A stretch of DNA of 64,000 nt from Owenweeksia sp. (GCA_028285465.1 JANQPD010000051.1:1-64000), one strand, 5' to 3'. Positions 45,572 to 55,750 are shown, counted from the first letter of the stretch. Numbers and translations: made by a program. The notes: a model not told the origin generated them from the sequence alone.

Positions 45572-48500
45572 ATGCGGTCCACTTATTTTTACCTGCTGAT
45601 ATTCAATATCATACCTCTAATTTCCTTTGCACAAACCAAAAAAGAGTACCAGGGCCTGCTTTGGGAGATCTCAGGCAACGGCCTTGCGGAGCCCTCCTAC
45701 CTTTATGGCACTATGCATGTAAGCAACCGGGTTGCCTTCCACTTAAGTGAAGACTTTTTTAAAGCGCTCTACAGTGCAGATGTAATTGCTTTGGAAACCA
45801 ATCCTGAAAGATGGATCAATCACTTTAGTGAATCCGTTCTTTTCCAGGATTTTTATACCATGGGCTACCGCTACAACACCGGCATAAATCCCCTGTACCA
45901 GTCCTTTATCCCTACACAACCCAGGCAAAATGAGCTGGGCTTTTACATAGGACATGACCAGGACCTGCTCAACCGTTTTCTTTACCGGCTAACCTCTGGA
46001 AACCAGGATTTTGAAGAAGACACTTTCCTTGATTTGTTTATTTTTCAGGCAGGGAAAAAGCAAAATAAAAAAGTAGTGGCCTTGGAAGATTTTGAGGAGT
46101 CTTTCCTTTCAGTAACGCTTTCCGGAAAATACGATAAGGATGCCAAGCGCATAAGTGAGCGGCAGGCCGAGGATATACTGGGCGATTACGACAATTGGGG
46201 CGAACTTCAGGAAGACGCCTACCGGAGAGGAGACCTGGACCTGCTGGATACAATGACCAGCGCCTTAAACCCCGGAAAGTATTACCGCAAAAATATGCTG
46301 GACGTGCGGAACCGCATTATGGCAGACGGTATGGACAGCCTGATGAAAAGCGGGAATACCCTGTTTACCGGAGTAGGTGCCGCTCACCTGCCGGGCAAAA
46401 AGGGAGTTATTAATATGCTGCGTCAAATGGGCTATGCGGTTGTTGCAAAAAAACGCACCATCACCGCACAAAGCATCGAAAAGAAAGAAGCGATAGACCA
46501 GATTATTTACCAGCACGACAGCACGCTATACCAAACCGAAGATGGCTTCATCAGCATGGTTGCCCCCGCTCCGCTAACCAAGCTTGTTTCTACCCCTTAC
46601 CAGGAATATATTTACGCAGATATGGCCAACGGAGCTTTTTACTCCATCCGCAGGATCAACACCTTTGGCGCACTTTATGGAACTGGCACAGAGGCCTATA
46701 TGGCAAAAGTGGATAGCTTGTTGTTTGAAAATATCCCCGGGAAGATCAACAGCAAAAAAGAGATCATCCTTGATGGATACAAAGCCTATGACATACGGAA
46801 TACCACTAAGAAAGGGGATCAACAACGCTACCACATCGTGTTTACGCCATTGGAGTTGATCATTTTAAAAGCAAGCGGGCATAAAGCTTTTGTAGAAAGT
46901 GCTCAGCCCAAACGTTTTTTTCAGAGCCTTAAGCTGGGCAAGGTGCACAAAAAACAGCAGTACATCCCCGCAAACGGTGGGTTTACCGTAAAACTTCCAA
47001 ATGCTTTACGCATAGAACACTACGAAAGCATTTTTTACAATCCAAACGCTACCTTCTGGGTACAAGCCATGGATGAAGAAGGGCATTACTATGCCGTAGG
47101 TGAACGGCAGTTTTATGACATGAGCTATATAGAAGAGGATGCCTTTGAACTGAGGTACCTGGTGGAACGGATTGTTAAGGAAGAAAAACTGGATCTGGAT
47201 ACCCTGTACATAGTGCGTAACCCGGCAAACGAAGCCCCGCTGTACGGGCAGTTTGTATTAAAGAACAAAAAGGGCGGCAAAATTTACGGCCAAACCCATC
47301 TGTCAGGCGGACAGTACGTTATGCTGTATACCAACCACGCCGATAAAGCGGTACAAAATGATTTTTTTGAAAGCTTTGCCTTCACCGATTACCTCTATGA
47401 AAACGGATTTGAAACCTATACGGACACCAACTTTTACGTTCAGTTGCGCTTACCCAAGGATCCGAATAACTATGAGACTTTCCTGAACAATGTATATACC
47501 CGTAGTTATTACAGCGAAGCGGAAAAGCCCTATAGAGGCTTTAACCGTACAAAAATCATAGGGTATCCGCCAACGGGAGAGGAATTGCACGTGAATACCA
47601 TTAAGTTCAATAAATACCGCTCGTATAAGAACGAAGACGAGCTGTGGAATGACTTCTCTCCCATAGAAGACCACAGCTTGCAATTGGAAAAAGACAGTTT
47701 GCTTTATTCCCTTAACCGGGATTCCACCTATTACAGTGCTGCAAAAGAGTTTTGGTATAGCGACACCAACAGCACACGGGTAATCAGGGTGAAATCGATC
47801 ATTGAAAACGGAGCTGCTTACTCGCTTTATGCAAACTACGATAAAGAGGCCAAGCCCTCCCGCTTTATTACGGAAGCCTTTAACACCTTCACCACCAGTG
47901 GAGATACCCTTTTTGGGGCTTCACCGCTCTATTCAAAAGCACCCCTGTTGTTCCAGGACCTGGCCAGTGGTGACAGTACGCGTATTTATGCCGCTAAAAA
48001 ATCTTTTCTGAAAGTAGACTACCGGGAACGGGACGGAGAAACCATTATTGACTTTGTAGAGAACTATACAAACGTGGAGTTTGAAAGGGAGAACCGGCTT
48101 AACTTGCTGAACCGCCTGGCCTTTACGGGAAGTAAAAAATACCTGCCTTACTTAAGGGAAGCCTATTACAAAAACCTGGACAGCTCTGCTTACCAATTTA
48201 AAATACTGGAAACCATACTGGACCACAACTCCAAAGAGAGCAACAAGCTTTTCAAGAAACTGATCCTGGATGAAACGCCTTTCAGTTCTAAAAGCTATAC
48301 CTATGGCAACCTTTTCCGGGAATTTCAGGACAGCCTGGAGATAGCCGATCTGGTGTTCCCTGATATCCTGGAACTAACGGATTTCGAAGACTATAAAAGC
48401 GCGGTGTACAACCTACTGGAAGACCTTGTTGACAGCAATTTCATTAAACCCAAAGCCTATAAAACAAAGGCCAACACCATATTGCGGTACGCCAAGGTAG

Positions 48501-49144
48501 AATACAAAAAACAGCGGGCCAAGGACGAAGGCAGCAGTACGGCTTCCAATAATTATTTACTAAACCGCTACAACCTGCTGTTACGCCCGTTCGGCCATAA
48601 AAAGGAGGTAAAGGAACATTACCGGAACGTACTATACATCAAAAATAAATCCATTGTAACTTCTCAATTGCCGCACATATACGACCACATAAAAGTTCCG
48701 GACTCCATATACGATTACCTGGCAGACGATGACCGCGCCCGTACAGCCGTATATGATTTCCTGAACAAAAAGGGGAAGCTGAGCCTGCTCAGTACAGAAA
48801 ACAGGAGCCAGTCTGAACTCAACAAAAGCATGGTCCAGGATTTGAATTACAAAGGGTACGACAGCCTGGTATACATCGGCAACGGCCATATTGAGAACAA
48901 ACTCGGGCCGCTTCAGGTGTATTTTTACAAAGTACAGAACGAAAACGATAAGCTTTGGCAATTTGCCTACGTAGCCGTAGTGAAAGATGCACAGGAACCT
49001 GTTACGCAAACGCGCATTTCTGCGCTTGGAGAGAAGTTCAATGACGAATACGACAATATTGAAGAAATAAAAAAAGACGCACTTAAGGAAATAAAAGTGT
49101 TTGAACGGGAGCGTGTACAGCAGGAAAACGAAAACTATTATTGA
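45572..49144 (+). CDS. Very large TraB/GumN-domain secreted protein
   Basis: 1190 aa from ATG 45572 at the signal peptide (MRSTYFYLLIFNIIPLISFA). Residues about 25-300 are a TraB/GumN domain: LYGTMHVSNRVAFHLS, ALETNPERW, GVGAAHLPGKKGVINML. TraB proteins form a putative metalloprotease-like fold. The following ~890 residues (several repeated Tyr-rich beta segments, then a long helical C-terminal part) match no family recognised here. Ordinary TraB/GumN proteins are about 300 aa, so this is a large fusion. No lipobox or T9SS signal was seen. Confidence 0.8.
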   Translation: MRSTYFYLLIFNIIPLISFAQTKKEYQGLLWEISGNGLAEPSYLYGTMHVSNRVAFHLSEDFFKALYSADVIALETNPERWINHFSESVLFQDFYTMGYRYNTGINPLYQSFIPTQPRQNELGFYIGHDQDLLNRFLYRLTSGNQDFEEDTFLDLFIFQAGKKQNKKVVALEDFEESFLSVTLSGKYDKDAKRISERQAEDILGDYDNWGELQEDAYRRGDLDLLDTMTSALNPGKYYRKNMLDVRNRIMADGMDSLMKSGNTLFTGVGAAHLPGKKGVINMLRQMGYAVVAKKRTITAQSIEKKEAIDQIIYQHDSTLYQTEDGFISMVAPAPLTKLVSTPYQEYIYADMANGAFYSIRRINTFGALYGTGTEAYMAKVDSLLFENIPGKINSKKEIILDGYKAYDIRNTTKKGDQQRYHIVFTPLELIILKASGHKAFVESAQPKRFFQSLKLGKVHKKQQYIPANGGFTVKLPNALRIEHYESIFYNPNATFWVQAMDEEGHYYAVGERQFYDMSYIEEDAFELRYLVERIVKEEKLDLDTLYIVRNPANEAPLYGQFVLKNKKGGKIYGQTHLSGGQYVMLYTNHADKAVQNDFFESFAFTDYLYENGFETYTDTNFYVQLRLPKDPNNYETFLNNVYTRSYYSEAEKPYRGFNRTKIIGYPPTGEELHVNTIKFNKYRSYKNEDELWNDFSPIEDHSLQLEKDSLLYSLNRDSTYYSAAKEFWYSDTNSTRVIRVKSIIENGAAYSLYANYDKEAKPSRFITEAFNTFTTSGDTLFGASPLYSKAPLLFQDLASGDSTRIYAAKKSFLKVDYRERDGETIIDFVENYTNVEFERENRLNLLNRLAFTGSKKYLPYLREAYYKNLDSSAYQFKILETILDHNSKESNKLFKKLILDETPFSSKSYTYGNLFREFQDSLEIADLVFPDILELTDFEDYKSAVYNLLEDLVDSNFIKPKAYKTKANTILRYAKVEYKKQRAKDEGSSTASNNYLLNRYNLLLRPFGHKKEVKEHYRNVLYIKNKSIVTSQLPHIYDHIKVPDSIYDYLADDDRARTAVYDFLNKKGKLSLLSTENRSQSELNKSMVQDLNYKGYDSLVYIGNGHIENKLGPLQVYFYKVQNENDKLWQFAYVAVVKDAQEPVTQTRISALGEKFNDEYDNIEEIKKDALKEIKVFERERVQQENENYY

Positions 49145-49266
49145 AACAACTTTTCCCCAAAGCAAAAGGAAAGAACCCCGTATAGCCTTCAGGTAAGGGT
49201 ATACACCTTAAGCTTGCAATCAATACCGCCCTCAGGTAAAAGTGCAAAGACTTGTAATTCCCTCTT

Positions 49267-50814
49267 CTATGCGCTTACAGAAGCTTTTTCCCTTTGCGCT
49301 AGTTTTTCCAATGACCGTTCTATATCCGCCTTTATGGTTTTATAGGTGCCGTACATCTGCACCATCATCAAGCCATAAAGAAGGGCTTTATCCAGGTACT
49401 TGCGGTTGTACAAAAGCGTCCAGAAAAACAAGCGCCAAAAATAGCGGCGCTGAGGCGATTTGACACCTATCCGGTAAAGGCTGGACAGCGCAATGCCCGT
49501 ATCCCGCCAGGAAAAATCTGTTGGAATGGGCAAGTTGTTCTTTGGAAATTGGTAGGTCTTGAAAAAGCGCTTAATGCGTTTCAGCGCATGCGCTGGTTTA
49601 TAGGTAGCATCAATTACCCGCAGGTAACCTTCCAGCAGGGCACGTTCGCCCATAGCTGGAATGATGTTGGTATCCCCTTCGGCAAAGGCAAAAGCTTTAC
49701 TCAACCGCCCCTCTTTCTCCATACGTTCATGTAACTCGGTACCCGGGGGCGCCTTTAGAATGTTTACGATCGGCAAGGGTATGCCGCTTTCTCTCAAAAA
49801 GCGGATCTGTCGATCGAAGGTATGCTCGTCATCCGTATCAAAGCCTACGATAAAACCACCCCAAATCACAAAACCTTTGCTGTGTAACAACAAAATGTTG
49901 TCCATGATGTTACGCCTCAGGTTTTGATTCTTGCGCGACACTTTTAAACTTGCTTCATCCGGTGTTTCAATACCGATGAAAATATGCCGGAAACCAGCGT
50001 CAATCAGCAGCTGCATCAACTCCTCGTCATCAGCGAGGTTTATGGTAAGTTGGGTAGCAAAAAACACACTGGGTTTGGTGCGCTTGCGCCATTCAATGAG
50101 TGCGGGCAAAAGCTCCTTTTTTACCAGTTTCTTGTTGCCGATCAAATTGTCGTCCGCAAACAGCACCAGCGATCCGGCATCCGCCTGTGCACAAATGGCA
50201 TCCAGCTCTTTTAAGATCTGCGTGGTGGTCTTCACACGGGGCCTACGTCCGAACAAGGCCGTCACATCGCAAAAATCGCACATATAAGGGCAGCCCCTGG
50301 AGTATTGAATGATGGAATAGATATAGTCTTTCATATCCACCAATTCAAAAGCAGGCACAGGCGATTCTTCAACATTGGCAAATGCACTGCTGCTATAAAT
50401 GCGCTGCACATTACCTGCTTCCCAATCTTTTAAAAACATGGGTAAGGTAAGTTCAGCTTCATTGAGCACAAAGTGATCTACCTCCGGAAAGCGCTCATGC
50501 TCATGCGTAAAGAGTGTGCCACCTCCCACTACCGTAATACCGGCTTGTTTAGCTATAGACAAAACCTCCCGTACGGAGTACTCCTGCACATTCATGGCCG
50601 AAAGAAACAGCAGGTCTCCCCATTGCAGGTCATCTGTAGTCAGCGCACGGACATTGAGGTCTACTACCCGTTTGTTCCAATCGCCCGGTAGCATAGCCGC
50701 TACGGTAAGCAAGCCCAAGGGCGGGTAAGAACCTTTTTTACCCACCATCTTAAGCGCGTGGCGCATAGCATAAATGGTATCGGGCATTTCGGGATATACC
50801 AGCAGTACGTTCAT
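49267..50814 (-). CDS. B12-binding-domain radical SAM protein
   Basis: 515 aa. An N-terminal B12-binding-like Rossmann domain (MNVLLVYPEMP, then LLFLSAMN and GGGTLFTHEHERF) precedes the radical SAM core with CPYMCDFC and ADDNLIGNKKLVKKELLPAL. The C-terminal DUF4070-like region (residues about 360-500) matches the layout of class B radical SAM methyltransferase relatives such as HpnJ and HpnR. The B12 domain may have lost the His ligand, which is common. The substrate is unknown; methylation of a lipid is one option. It is divergent from the SGNH gene. Confidence 0.88.
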   Translation of the reverse strand: MNVLLVYPEMPDTIYAMRHALKMVGKKGSYPPLGLLTVAAMLPGDWNKRVVDLNVRALTTDDLQWGDLLFLSAMNVQEYSVREVLSIAKQAGITVVGGGTLFTHEHERFPEVDHFVLNEAELTLPMFLKDWEAGNVQRIYSSSAFANVEESPVPAFELVDMKDYIYSIIQYSRGCPYMCDFCDVTALFGRRPRVKTTTQILKELDAICAQADAGSLVLFADDNLIGNKKLVKKELLPALIEWRKRTKPSVFFATQLTINLADDEELMQLLIDAGFRHIFIGIETPDEASLKVSRKNQNLRRNIMDNILLLHSKGFVIWGGFIVGFDTDDEHTFDRQIRFLRESGIPLPIVNILKAPPGTELHERMEKEGRLSKAFAFAEGDTNIIPAMGERALLEGYLRVIDATYKPAHALKRIKRFFKTYQFPKNNLPIPTDFSWRDTGIALSSLYRIGVKSPQRRYFWRLFFWTLLYNRKYLDKALLYGLMMVQMYGTYKTIKADIERSLEKLAQREKASVSA

Positions 50815-50926
50815 TGTGGTAAATTATAATGGGAGCAAGATAGAAAACTTACCTATGTCCAAAAAGGCTTTACTCCTCTTTACCCCTTCCTGGGTGCGGC
50901 TGTACAAGATTTATTACTTTGCACAA

Positions 50927-52180
50927 ATGAAAAAAGTCTTTCTGATCGGTTTAGTGCTTAGCTTTTCCTGTATGCAGGCTCAACAAATCAAGAGAGTGTT
51001 GTTTTTGGGCAACAGTTATACTGCCTATAATAACCTGCCGGCCCTCGTGGCAGGCATTGCCCGGTCTCACGGAGATACCTTGATCTACGACAGCCATACT
51101 CCGGGGGGGTATACCCTGGAAGGCCACAGCAACAATGCAACGTCTATTGCCAAAATAAACCAAGGCAATTGGGATTATGTGGTTTTGCAGGAGCAAAGCC
51201 AGAAACCCTCTTTTGATTCCGCTTACGTATACAACAATGTGTGGGCCTTCGGCAAAAAGCTTGACAGCATTATCAACACTTCTGACAGCTGCACCCAAAC
51301 CATGTTCTATATGACCTGGGGGCGCAAAAACGGGGACCAAAGCAATTGTGTTTTTTTCCCCTGGGTATGTACTTATTCTGGTATGCAGGGCCAACTTCGC
51401 TACAGTTATGTCAACATGTCCACACAGAATTCGGCCGTAGTTTCCCCGGTAGGCATCGCATGGAGAGATACCCGCCAACATAACCCCGGTATAGAGCTTT
51501 ATACACCCGATGAGAGCCACCCTTCTCTTGCCGGAAGTTACCTGGCGGCCTGCACCTTTTATGCCTCCATTTTCCATGCGTCACCTATCGGAAGCACTTA
51601 CCCGGGTGGTTTAACCAAAGACGTGGCCGATACGCTACAACTCCGGGCTCACCGGGCGGTATTTGACAGCCTGCCGGTTTGGAATATAGATACCGGCCGG
51701 TTGTTTACAAATTTTAGCTATGCCATTACATCCAATGATTCCGTGCTCTTTGACGGCACGGTTAGAGGAGCAGATACTGCCTGGTGGGACTTTGGCGATG
51801 GCTCTGTTGCCGCTTTTAAGGACACAAGTAAATGGTATGCCGGATCAGGGGATTTTACCGTGAAACTCATTGCCCGAAAAGGCTGTATGTATGATACTTC
51901 TTTGGCCATTGTCTCCTATTACCCCCACTTTGCACTGCCGCAATACCTCCTGGCAGAACCAAGGGTATATGCTTGTGGCGCATTTCTATGCGTAGACGGG
52001 GCCTGGCTGAATCAAGCGATCCTGGAGGTTTGGCATGTAAACGGCCAAAAGATGTTTGCTCAAACCTTATCTGCATCAGAAAACAAAATACCCCTGACTG
52101 TTTATGCCAGGGGTATGTACCTTGTTTCGATCCGGAAAAACGGCTATCGCTTCACCCAAAAGATAATGCTTGAAGGCTAA
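50927..52180 (+). CDS. Secreted SGNH esterase with PKD domain and T9SS sorting domain
   Basis: 417 aa. ATG 50927 starts the signal peptide (MKKVFLIGLVLSFSCMQA). SGNH hydrolase: LFLGNSYTAYNNLP (Ser), LQEQSQ, and DESHPSLAGSYLA (Asp-His). A PKD domain follows (AWWDFGDGSVAAF). The last ~70 residues (ILEVWHVNGQKMFAQTLS, then YARGMYLVSIRKNGYRFTQK) form a type A T9SS C-terminal domain, so the protein should be exported and surface-attached or released. Probably deacylates a polysaccharide or lipid. TACTTTG lies 8 bp before the start. Confidence 0.88.
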   Translation: MKKVFLIGLVLSFSCMQAQQIKRVLFLGNSYTAYNNLPALVAGIARSHGDTLIYDSHTPGGYTLEGHSNNATSIAKINQGNWDYVVLQEQSQKPSFDSAYVYNNVWAFGKKLDSIINTSDSCTQTMFYMTWGRKNGDQSNCVFFPWVCTYSGMQGQLRYSYVNMSTQNSAVVSPVGIAWRDTRQHNPGIELYTPDESHPSLAGSYLAACTFYASIFHASPIGSTYPGGLTKDVADTLQLRAHRAVFDSLPVWNIDTGRLFTNFSYAITSNDSVLFDGTVRGADTAWWDFGDGSVAAFKDTSKWYAGSGDFTVKLIARKGCMYDTSLAIVSYYPHFALPQYLLAEPRVYACGAFLCVDGAWLNQAILEVWHVNGQKMFAQTLSASENKIPLTVYARGMYLVSIRKNGYRFTQKIMLEG

Positions 52181-52245
52181 CTTTCCTTTATCAGCTTTTT
52201 GTAGCACTTACGCTTAGGTTCAACATTAGCCGGGCGTTTCCGTTC
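52177..52245 (-). pseudogene. Diverged second copy of the ettA 3' end
   Basis: The minus strand encodes ERKRPANVEPKRKCYKKLIK before a stop at 52177, against the true EttA C-terminus KRKRLGDVEPKRVRYKKLIK. Only about 21 codons match; upstream the similarity stops. It overlaps the last bases of the SGNH gene. The lipoprotein gene 52322-52711 lies between the two copies. It may be a scar of gene replacement or insertion. Confidence 0.6.
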
Positions 52246-52321
52246 GCATGGCAAATGTTTTCTTTTACATCCAAAATCAAGGTAAAGGGAGCTATTCATT
52301 CCCTCCCTTATCCGGCAAGGC

Positions 52322-52711
52322 TTATTTTTCGTACCGGGCAATACAAGGCTCAATACAAGGATAGTACACTTCCATTACGTTGCCTTTTATTTTGTAGTGT
52401 ATGTTCCTAACGGTAACGGCACATCCTGGCGCTGTTATGGTAGAGTCAGTGTTCGAGTATGTACCGGTGGTGGGTGTTGAACTATCGCTACTTAAACTAC
52501 ACAAATCCCCGTTAGAACCCACGGTACCATCCGCATAAAAAATAATATGCTTGTTGCTGTTTACCGGTTGGAAAGTACCACTTCCATCCCCCGGGTCAGC
52601 TAAAACCGCTTTAAGCTTCCAGGTATCTGGTGCTTTTTCGCTTGTTGCCTCCTCTTTTTGGCAAGCTAGCAAGCTGCTTAGGAACAGCCCGAATAAAAAC
52701 ATCTTTTTCAT
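52322..52711 (-). CDS. Small lipocalin-like lipoprotein
   Basis: 129 aa with lipobox FLSSLLACQ (Cys17). The mature part has WKLKAVLADPGDG, FQPVNSNKHIIFYADGTVGS, and GTYSNTDSTITAPGC, a short beta-barrel pattern seen in Bacteroidota lipocalin-like domain proteins. Paired Cys near the C-terminus (YYPCIEPCIARYEK) may form a disulfide. Function unknown. It is located between the real ettA and its 3' remnant. Confidence 0.75.
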   Translation of the reverse strand: MKKMFLFGLFLSSLLACQKEEATSEKAPDTWKLKAVLADPGDGSGTFQPVNSNKHIIFYADGTVGSNGDLCSLSSDSSTPTTGTYSNTDSTITAPGCAVTVRNIHYKIKGNVMEVYYPCIEPCIARYEK

Positions 52712-52840
52712 GATCGCATTTGTTTAACCATATAGATGCTTTTGCGAAGGAAAGGGTTGCTAAGGCAAACCCAATGTAAAGCGAAGTCTTCTGAAGATGA
52801 GATATTTAAAAAACTTAAATGGGTATTTGCTTTTCATCAA

Positions 52841-54529
52841 CTATTTTATAAGTTTCTTATAGCGTACCCGTTTAGGTTCAACATCTCCCAGGCGTTTTCT
52901 TTTGTTTTCCTCGTAATCGGAGAAGCCTCCTTCAAAATAATACACCTGGCTATCGCCCTCAAAGGCCAGTATATGGGTACAGATCCTGTCGAGGAACCAG
53001 CGGTCGTGGCTGATGATCACCGCACAGCCCGCAAAATTCTCCAAACCCTCTTCCAAAGCACGCAATGTATTTACATCCAGGTCGTTCGTAGGTTCATCCA
53101 AGAGAAGTACATTGCCCCCTTCTTTTAAGGCCATGGCCAGGTGCAGGCGGTTGCGCTCTCCCCCTGAAAGTACGCCCACCTTTTTGTTTTGGTCGCTACC
53201 TGCAAAGTTGAAGCGGCTCAGGTAAGCCCTGGCGTTTATCTTTTGCCCGCCAATTTCTATCTCTTCATTTCCCTCCGAAATGATTTCGTAAATGCTCTTC
53301 TCTGGTTTCAGGCTTTCGTGCGATTGATCTACATACGAGATCTTTACGGTCTCCCCCACTTCAAAATTGCCCGCATCGGGCTCTTGCTGTCCCATGATCA
53401 TCCGAAAAATAGTGGATTTACCTGCCCCGTTGGGACCAATAATACCCACTATGCCCGCAGGGGGCAATGAGAAATTCAGGTCTTCATACAGCAGCTTGTC
53501 GCCAAAGGCTTTCTTCACATGTTTGGCTTCGATTACATTACTTCCAAGGCGGGGCCCGTTGGGAATGAATATCTCCAGTTTTTCTTCCTGCTCCTTTTGC
53601 TCCTGGTTCAACATGGCCTGGTAATTATTCAAACGCGCTTTGCCTTTGGCCTGTCGCCCTTTGGCACCCATGCGCACCCATTCCAGCTCCCGCTCCAGCG
53701 TTTTCCTCCGTTTGCTGGCCGCTTTTTCTTCCTGCGCCAGGCGTTTGCTTTTCTGATCTAACCAGCTGCTGTAATTTCCCTTCCAGGGAATGCCCTCTCC
53801 CCGGTCCAGTTCCAGGATCCAACCGGCCACGTTATCCAGGAAATAGCGGTCGTGGGTAACCGCTATTACGGTGCCTTTGTATTGCTTGAGGTGCTGTTCC
53901 AGCCAGTGCACTGATTCTGCATCAAGGTGGTTGGTAGGTTCATCCAGCAACAGGATGTCGGGCTGCTTTAACAGCAAACGGCATAGGGCTACCCTCCTTC
54001 GTTCTCCCCCGGAAAGTACGCGGATAGGAGTTTCAGGCTCGGGACAACGCAAAGCATCCATGGCCCGGTTGAGCATGGTGTCCAGTTCCCAGGCATTGGT
54101 AGCGTCAATCCTGTCCTGCAACTCAGCCTGCCGGGCCATCAACTTCTCCATTTTATCGGGGTTTTCATACACCTCAGGCAAGCCAAAATCGTCATTGATC
54201 TTATTGTATTCATCCAGGATGTCCACAATTTGCTGGGCGCCCTCTTTCACCACTTCCAATACGGTTTTGCTCTCGTCAAGCTCTGGTTCCTGCTCCAGGT
54301 AACCTACGCTGTAACCGGGAGAAAAAACTACATTCCCCTGGTAATTAGACTCGATGCCCGCAATGATCTTGAGCAAAGTGGATTTACCGCTCCCATTAAG
54401 CCCCAATATGCCAATCTTAGCTCCATAGAAAAAGCTCAGGTAAATGTCTTTTAGTACGGTTTTGTTGTTTGAGGAATAGGTTTTGCTTACCCCGCTCATA
54501 GAGAAGATCACCTTTTTATCGTCTGACAT
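52841..54529 (-). CDS. ettA: Energy-dependent translational throttle protein EttA
   Basis: 562 aa from the ATG at MSDDKKVIFSM; an 18-codon upstream extension lacks conservation. Two ABC domains: GLNGSGKSTLLKIIAG with LSGGERRRVALCRLLL and [11 protein letters not shown], and GPNGAGKSTIFRMIMG with LSGGERNRLHLAMALK and [11 protein letters not shown]. The linker has the helical PtIM motif region (LEWVRMGAKGRQAKGKARL). EttA binds the ribosomal E site and gates entry into elongation according to ADP/ATP ratio. The C-terminal end is partly repeated at 52177-52245. Confidence 0.95.
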   Translation of the reverse strand: MSDDKKVIFSMSGVSKTYSSNNKTVLKDIYLSFFYGAKIGILGLNGSGKSTLLKIIAGIESNYQGNVVFSPGYSVGYLEQEPELDESKTVLEVVKEGAQQIVDILDEYNKINDDFGLPEVYENPDKMEKLMARQAELQDRIDATNAWELDTMLNRAMDALRCPEPETPIRVLSGGERRRVALCRLLLKQPDILLLDEPTNHLDAESVHWLEQHLKQYKGTVIAVTHDRYFLDNVAGWILELDRGEGIPWKGNYSSWLDQKSKRLAQEEKAASKRRKTLERELEWVRMGAKGRQAKGKARLNNYQAMLNQEQKEQEEKLEIFIPNGPRLGSNVIEAKHVKKAFGDKLLYEDLNFSLPPAGIVGIIGPNGAGKSTIFRMIMGQQEPDAGNFEVGETVKISYVDQSHESLKPEKSIYEIISEGNEEIEIGGQKINARAYLSRFNFAGSDQNKKVGVLSGGERNRLHLAMALKEGGNVLLLDEPTNDLDVNTLRALEEGLENFAGCAVIISHDRWFLDRICTHILAFEGDSQVYYFEGGFSDYEENKRKRLGDVEPKRVRYKKLIK

Positions 54530-54594
54530 AGGTTTATATTTGTTTTGTGAGTTATTTAGAAAATTTCGCGTAAAGCGCTCCAAAGATACTTGTA

Positions 54595-55338
54595 ATGCCC
54601 AAAGCCTCTTTGCTTCTTTTTGTCTTTTGTTTCTTTTGCTGTAAAGGCTTTGGGCAGGATCAGAAACTGGAAGGAAAAGTTATCGATAAACAAAGCAGGA
54701 AGGGCATTGGCCAATGCCACGTAGTAAACAAACGCACTTTAAGAGGCACGCTGAGCGGAGAAGACGGAACTTTTAAGCTTACCATAGCCCTGGGGGATAC
54801 GGTAGTATTCTCAAACATAGCGTATAAATACTTCTATTTCATTTATGCCGATAGCGCCACCGCAATAAAAGATGTATTTGTTGAAATGGAAGAACAAAAC
54901 TACTTATTGCACGAAGTCAGCATCTTTAGTTATGAGCTCACTTCGAACAATGAAAAGGAAATGGTATTGAACGAGCCAAGAGACCCCAAACCCGAGGAAC
55001 TTGGGGATGGCCGCATTGTAGAGGCCGGTTTTGACAACCCGGCAGAGTTTTTATACAACCTGTTTGGTTCAAAACCACGTCAGTTGAGGATGCTGGCCAA
55101 GCTTAAGGCCGATGATGCCTATCGCGAAAAACTCAAAGAAAACAACAACCGCGAAATTGTTGTAGAACTAACCGGCCTGAGCAGAGACGAGCTGGAGGCC
55201 TTTATGTTTTATTGTAAGTTCAGTTCGGTGCGGATGCAAACGCTTAATGATTATGATTTCCTGCTTTCCGTACAGCGCTGTTATCGTCAATATGTAAGGG
55301 AAAAAGAACTCAGCGAGTTCCTGGATCAATTTGACTAA
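54595..55338 (+). CDS. Secreted CarboxypepD_reg-like protein
   Basis: 247 aa. Signal peptide MPKASLLLFVFCFFCCKGFG, then a carboxypeptidase-regulatory-like beta-sandwich at about residues 22-100 (LEGKVIDKQSRKGIGQCHVV, FKLTIALGDTVVFSNIAYKY). A helical C-terminal half (ADDAYREKLKENNNREIVVE, LSRDELEAFMFYCKF) follows. Bacteroidota carry many such proteins of unknown role in the envelope. It is divergent from ettA by 65 bp. Confidence 0.82.
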   Translation: MPKASLLLFVFCFFCCKGFGQDQKLEGKVIDKQSRKGIGQCHVVNKRTLRGTLSGEDGTFKLTIALGDTVVFSNIAYKYFYFIYADSATAIKDVFVEMEEQNYLLHEVSIFSYELTSNNEKEMVLNEPRDPKPEELGDGRIVEAGFDNPAEFLYNLFGSKPRQLRMLAKLKADDAYREKLKENNNREIVVELTGLSRDELEAFMFYCKFSSVRMQTLNDYDFLLSVQRCYRQYVREKELSEFLDQFD

Positions 55339-55429
55339 AAAAATCCTACCACTCACTAAAAAAATCTACCGTTTCCTTTAGTCGCAATACGCGCCCCGCT
55401 AATATTGAGGTGTAATTAAGTATTGCGTA

Positions 55430-55750
55430 ATGACTGCAACCGGTTTATTCCAACATACCCTGCAGAAATGCAAAGCGACTTTAGAAAAGCCTGGCTTTAG
55501 TAAAAAGGATGAAATCCAGTTACTGAAGGCTATAGGGCAATGTATAGAAAGTTATGAAAATGTGGATGAACGCAGAAAAATTGCAAATGATCTGCTTGAC
55601 CGGGTAAAGGAATTCCTCCTGATCAAGAAGTATAGGATCATTTATAAACAAGCTGTAAATGACGGAGCAGACTTCTTCGACAGTACCAGCTTGCTGGAAA
55701 AGTTTAGGGAGACCTCCGCGAAATACCAGATAAATGATGTGTTAAAATAG
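55430..55750 (+). CDS. Hypothetical helical protein
   Basis: 106 aa, all helical, basic and acidic residues evenly mixed (IQLLKAIGQCIESYENVDER, RKIANDLLDRVKEFLLIKKY). No family was recognised. A good terminator follows 25 bp after its stop, so it is probably a single-gene transcript. Confidence 0.6.
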   Translation: MTATGLFQHTLQKCKATLEKPGFSKKDEIQLLKAIGQCIESYENVDERRKIANDLLDRVKEFLLIKKYRIIYKQAVNDGADFFDSTSLLEKFRETSAKYQINDVLK

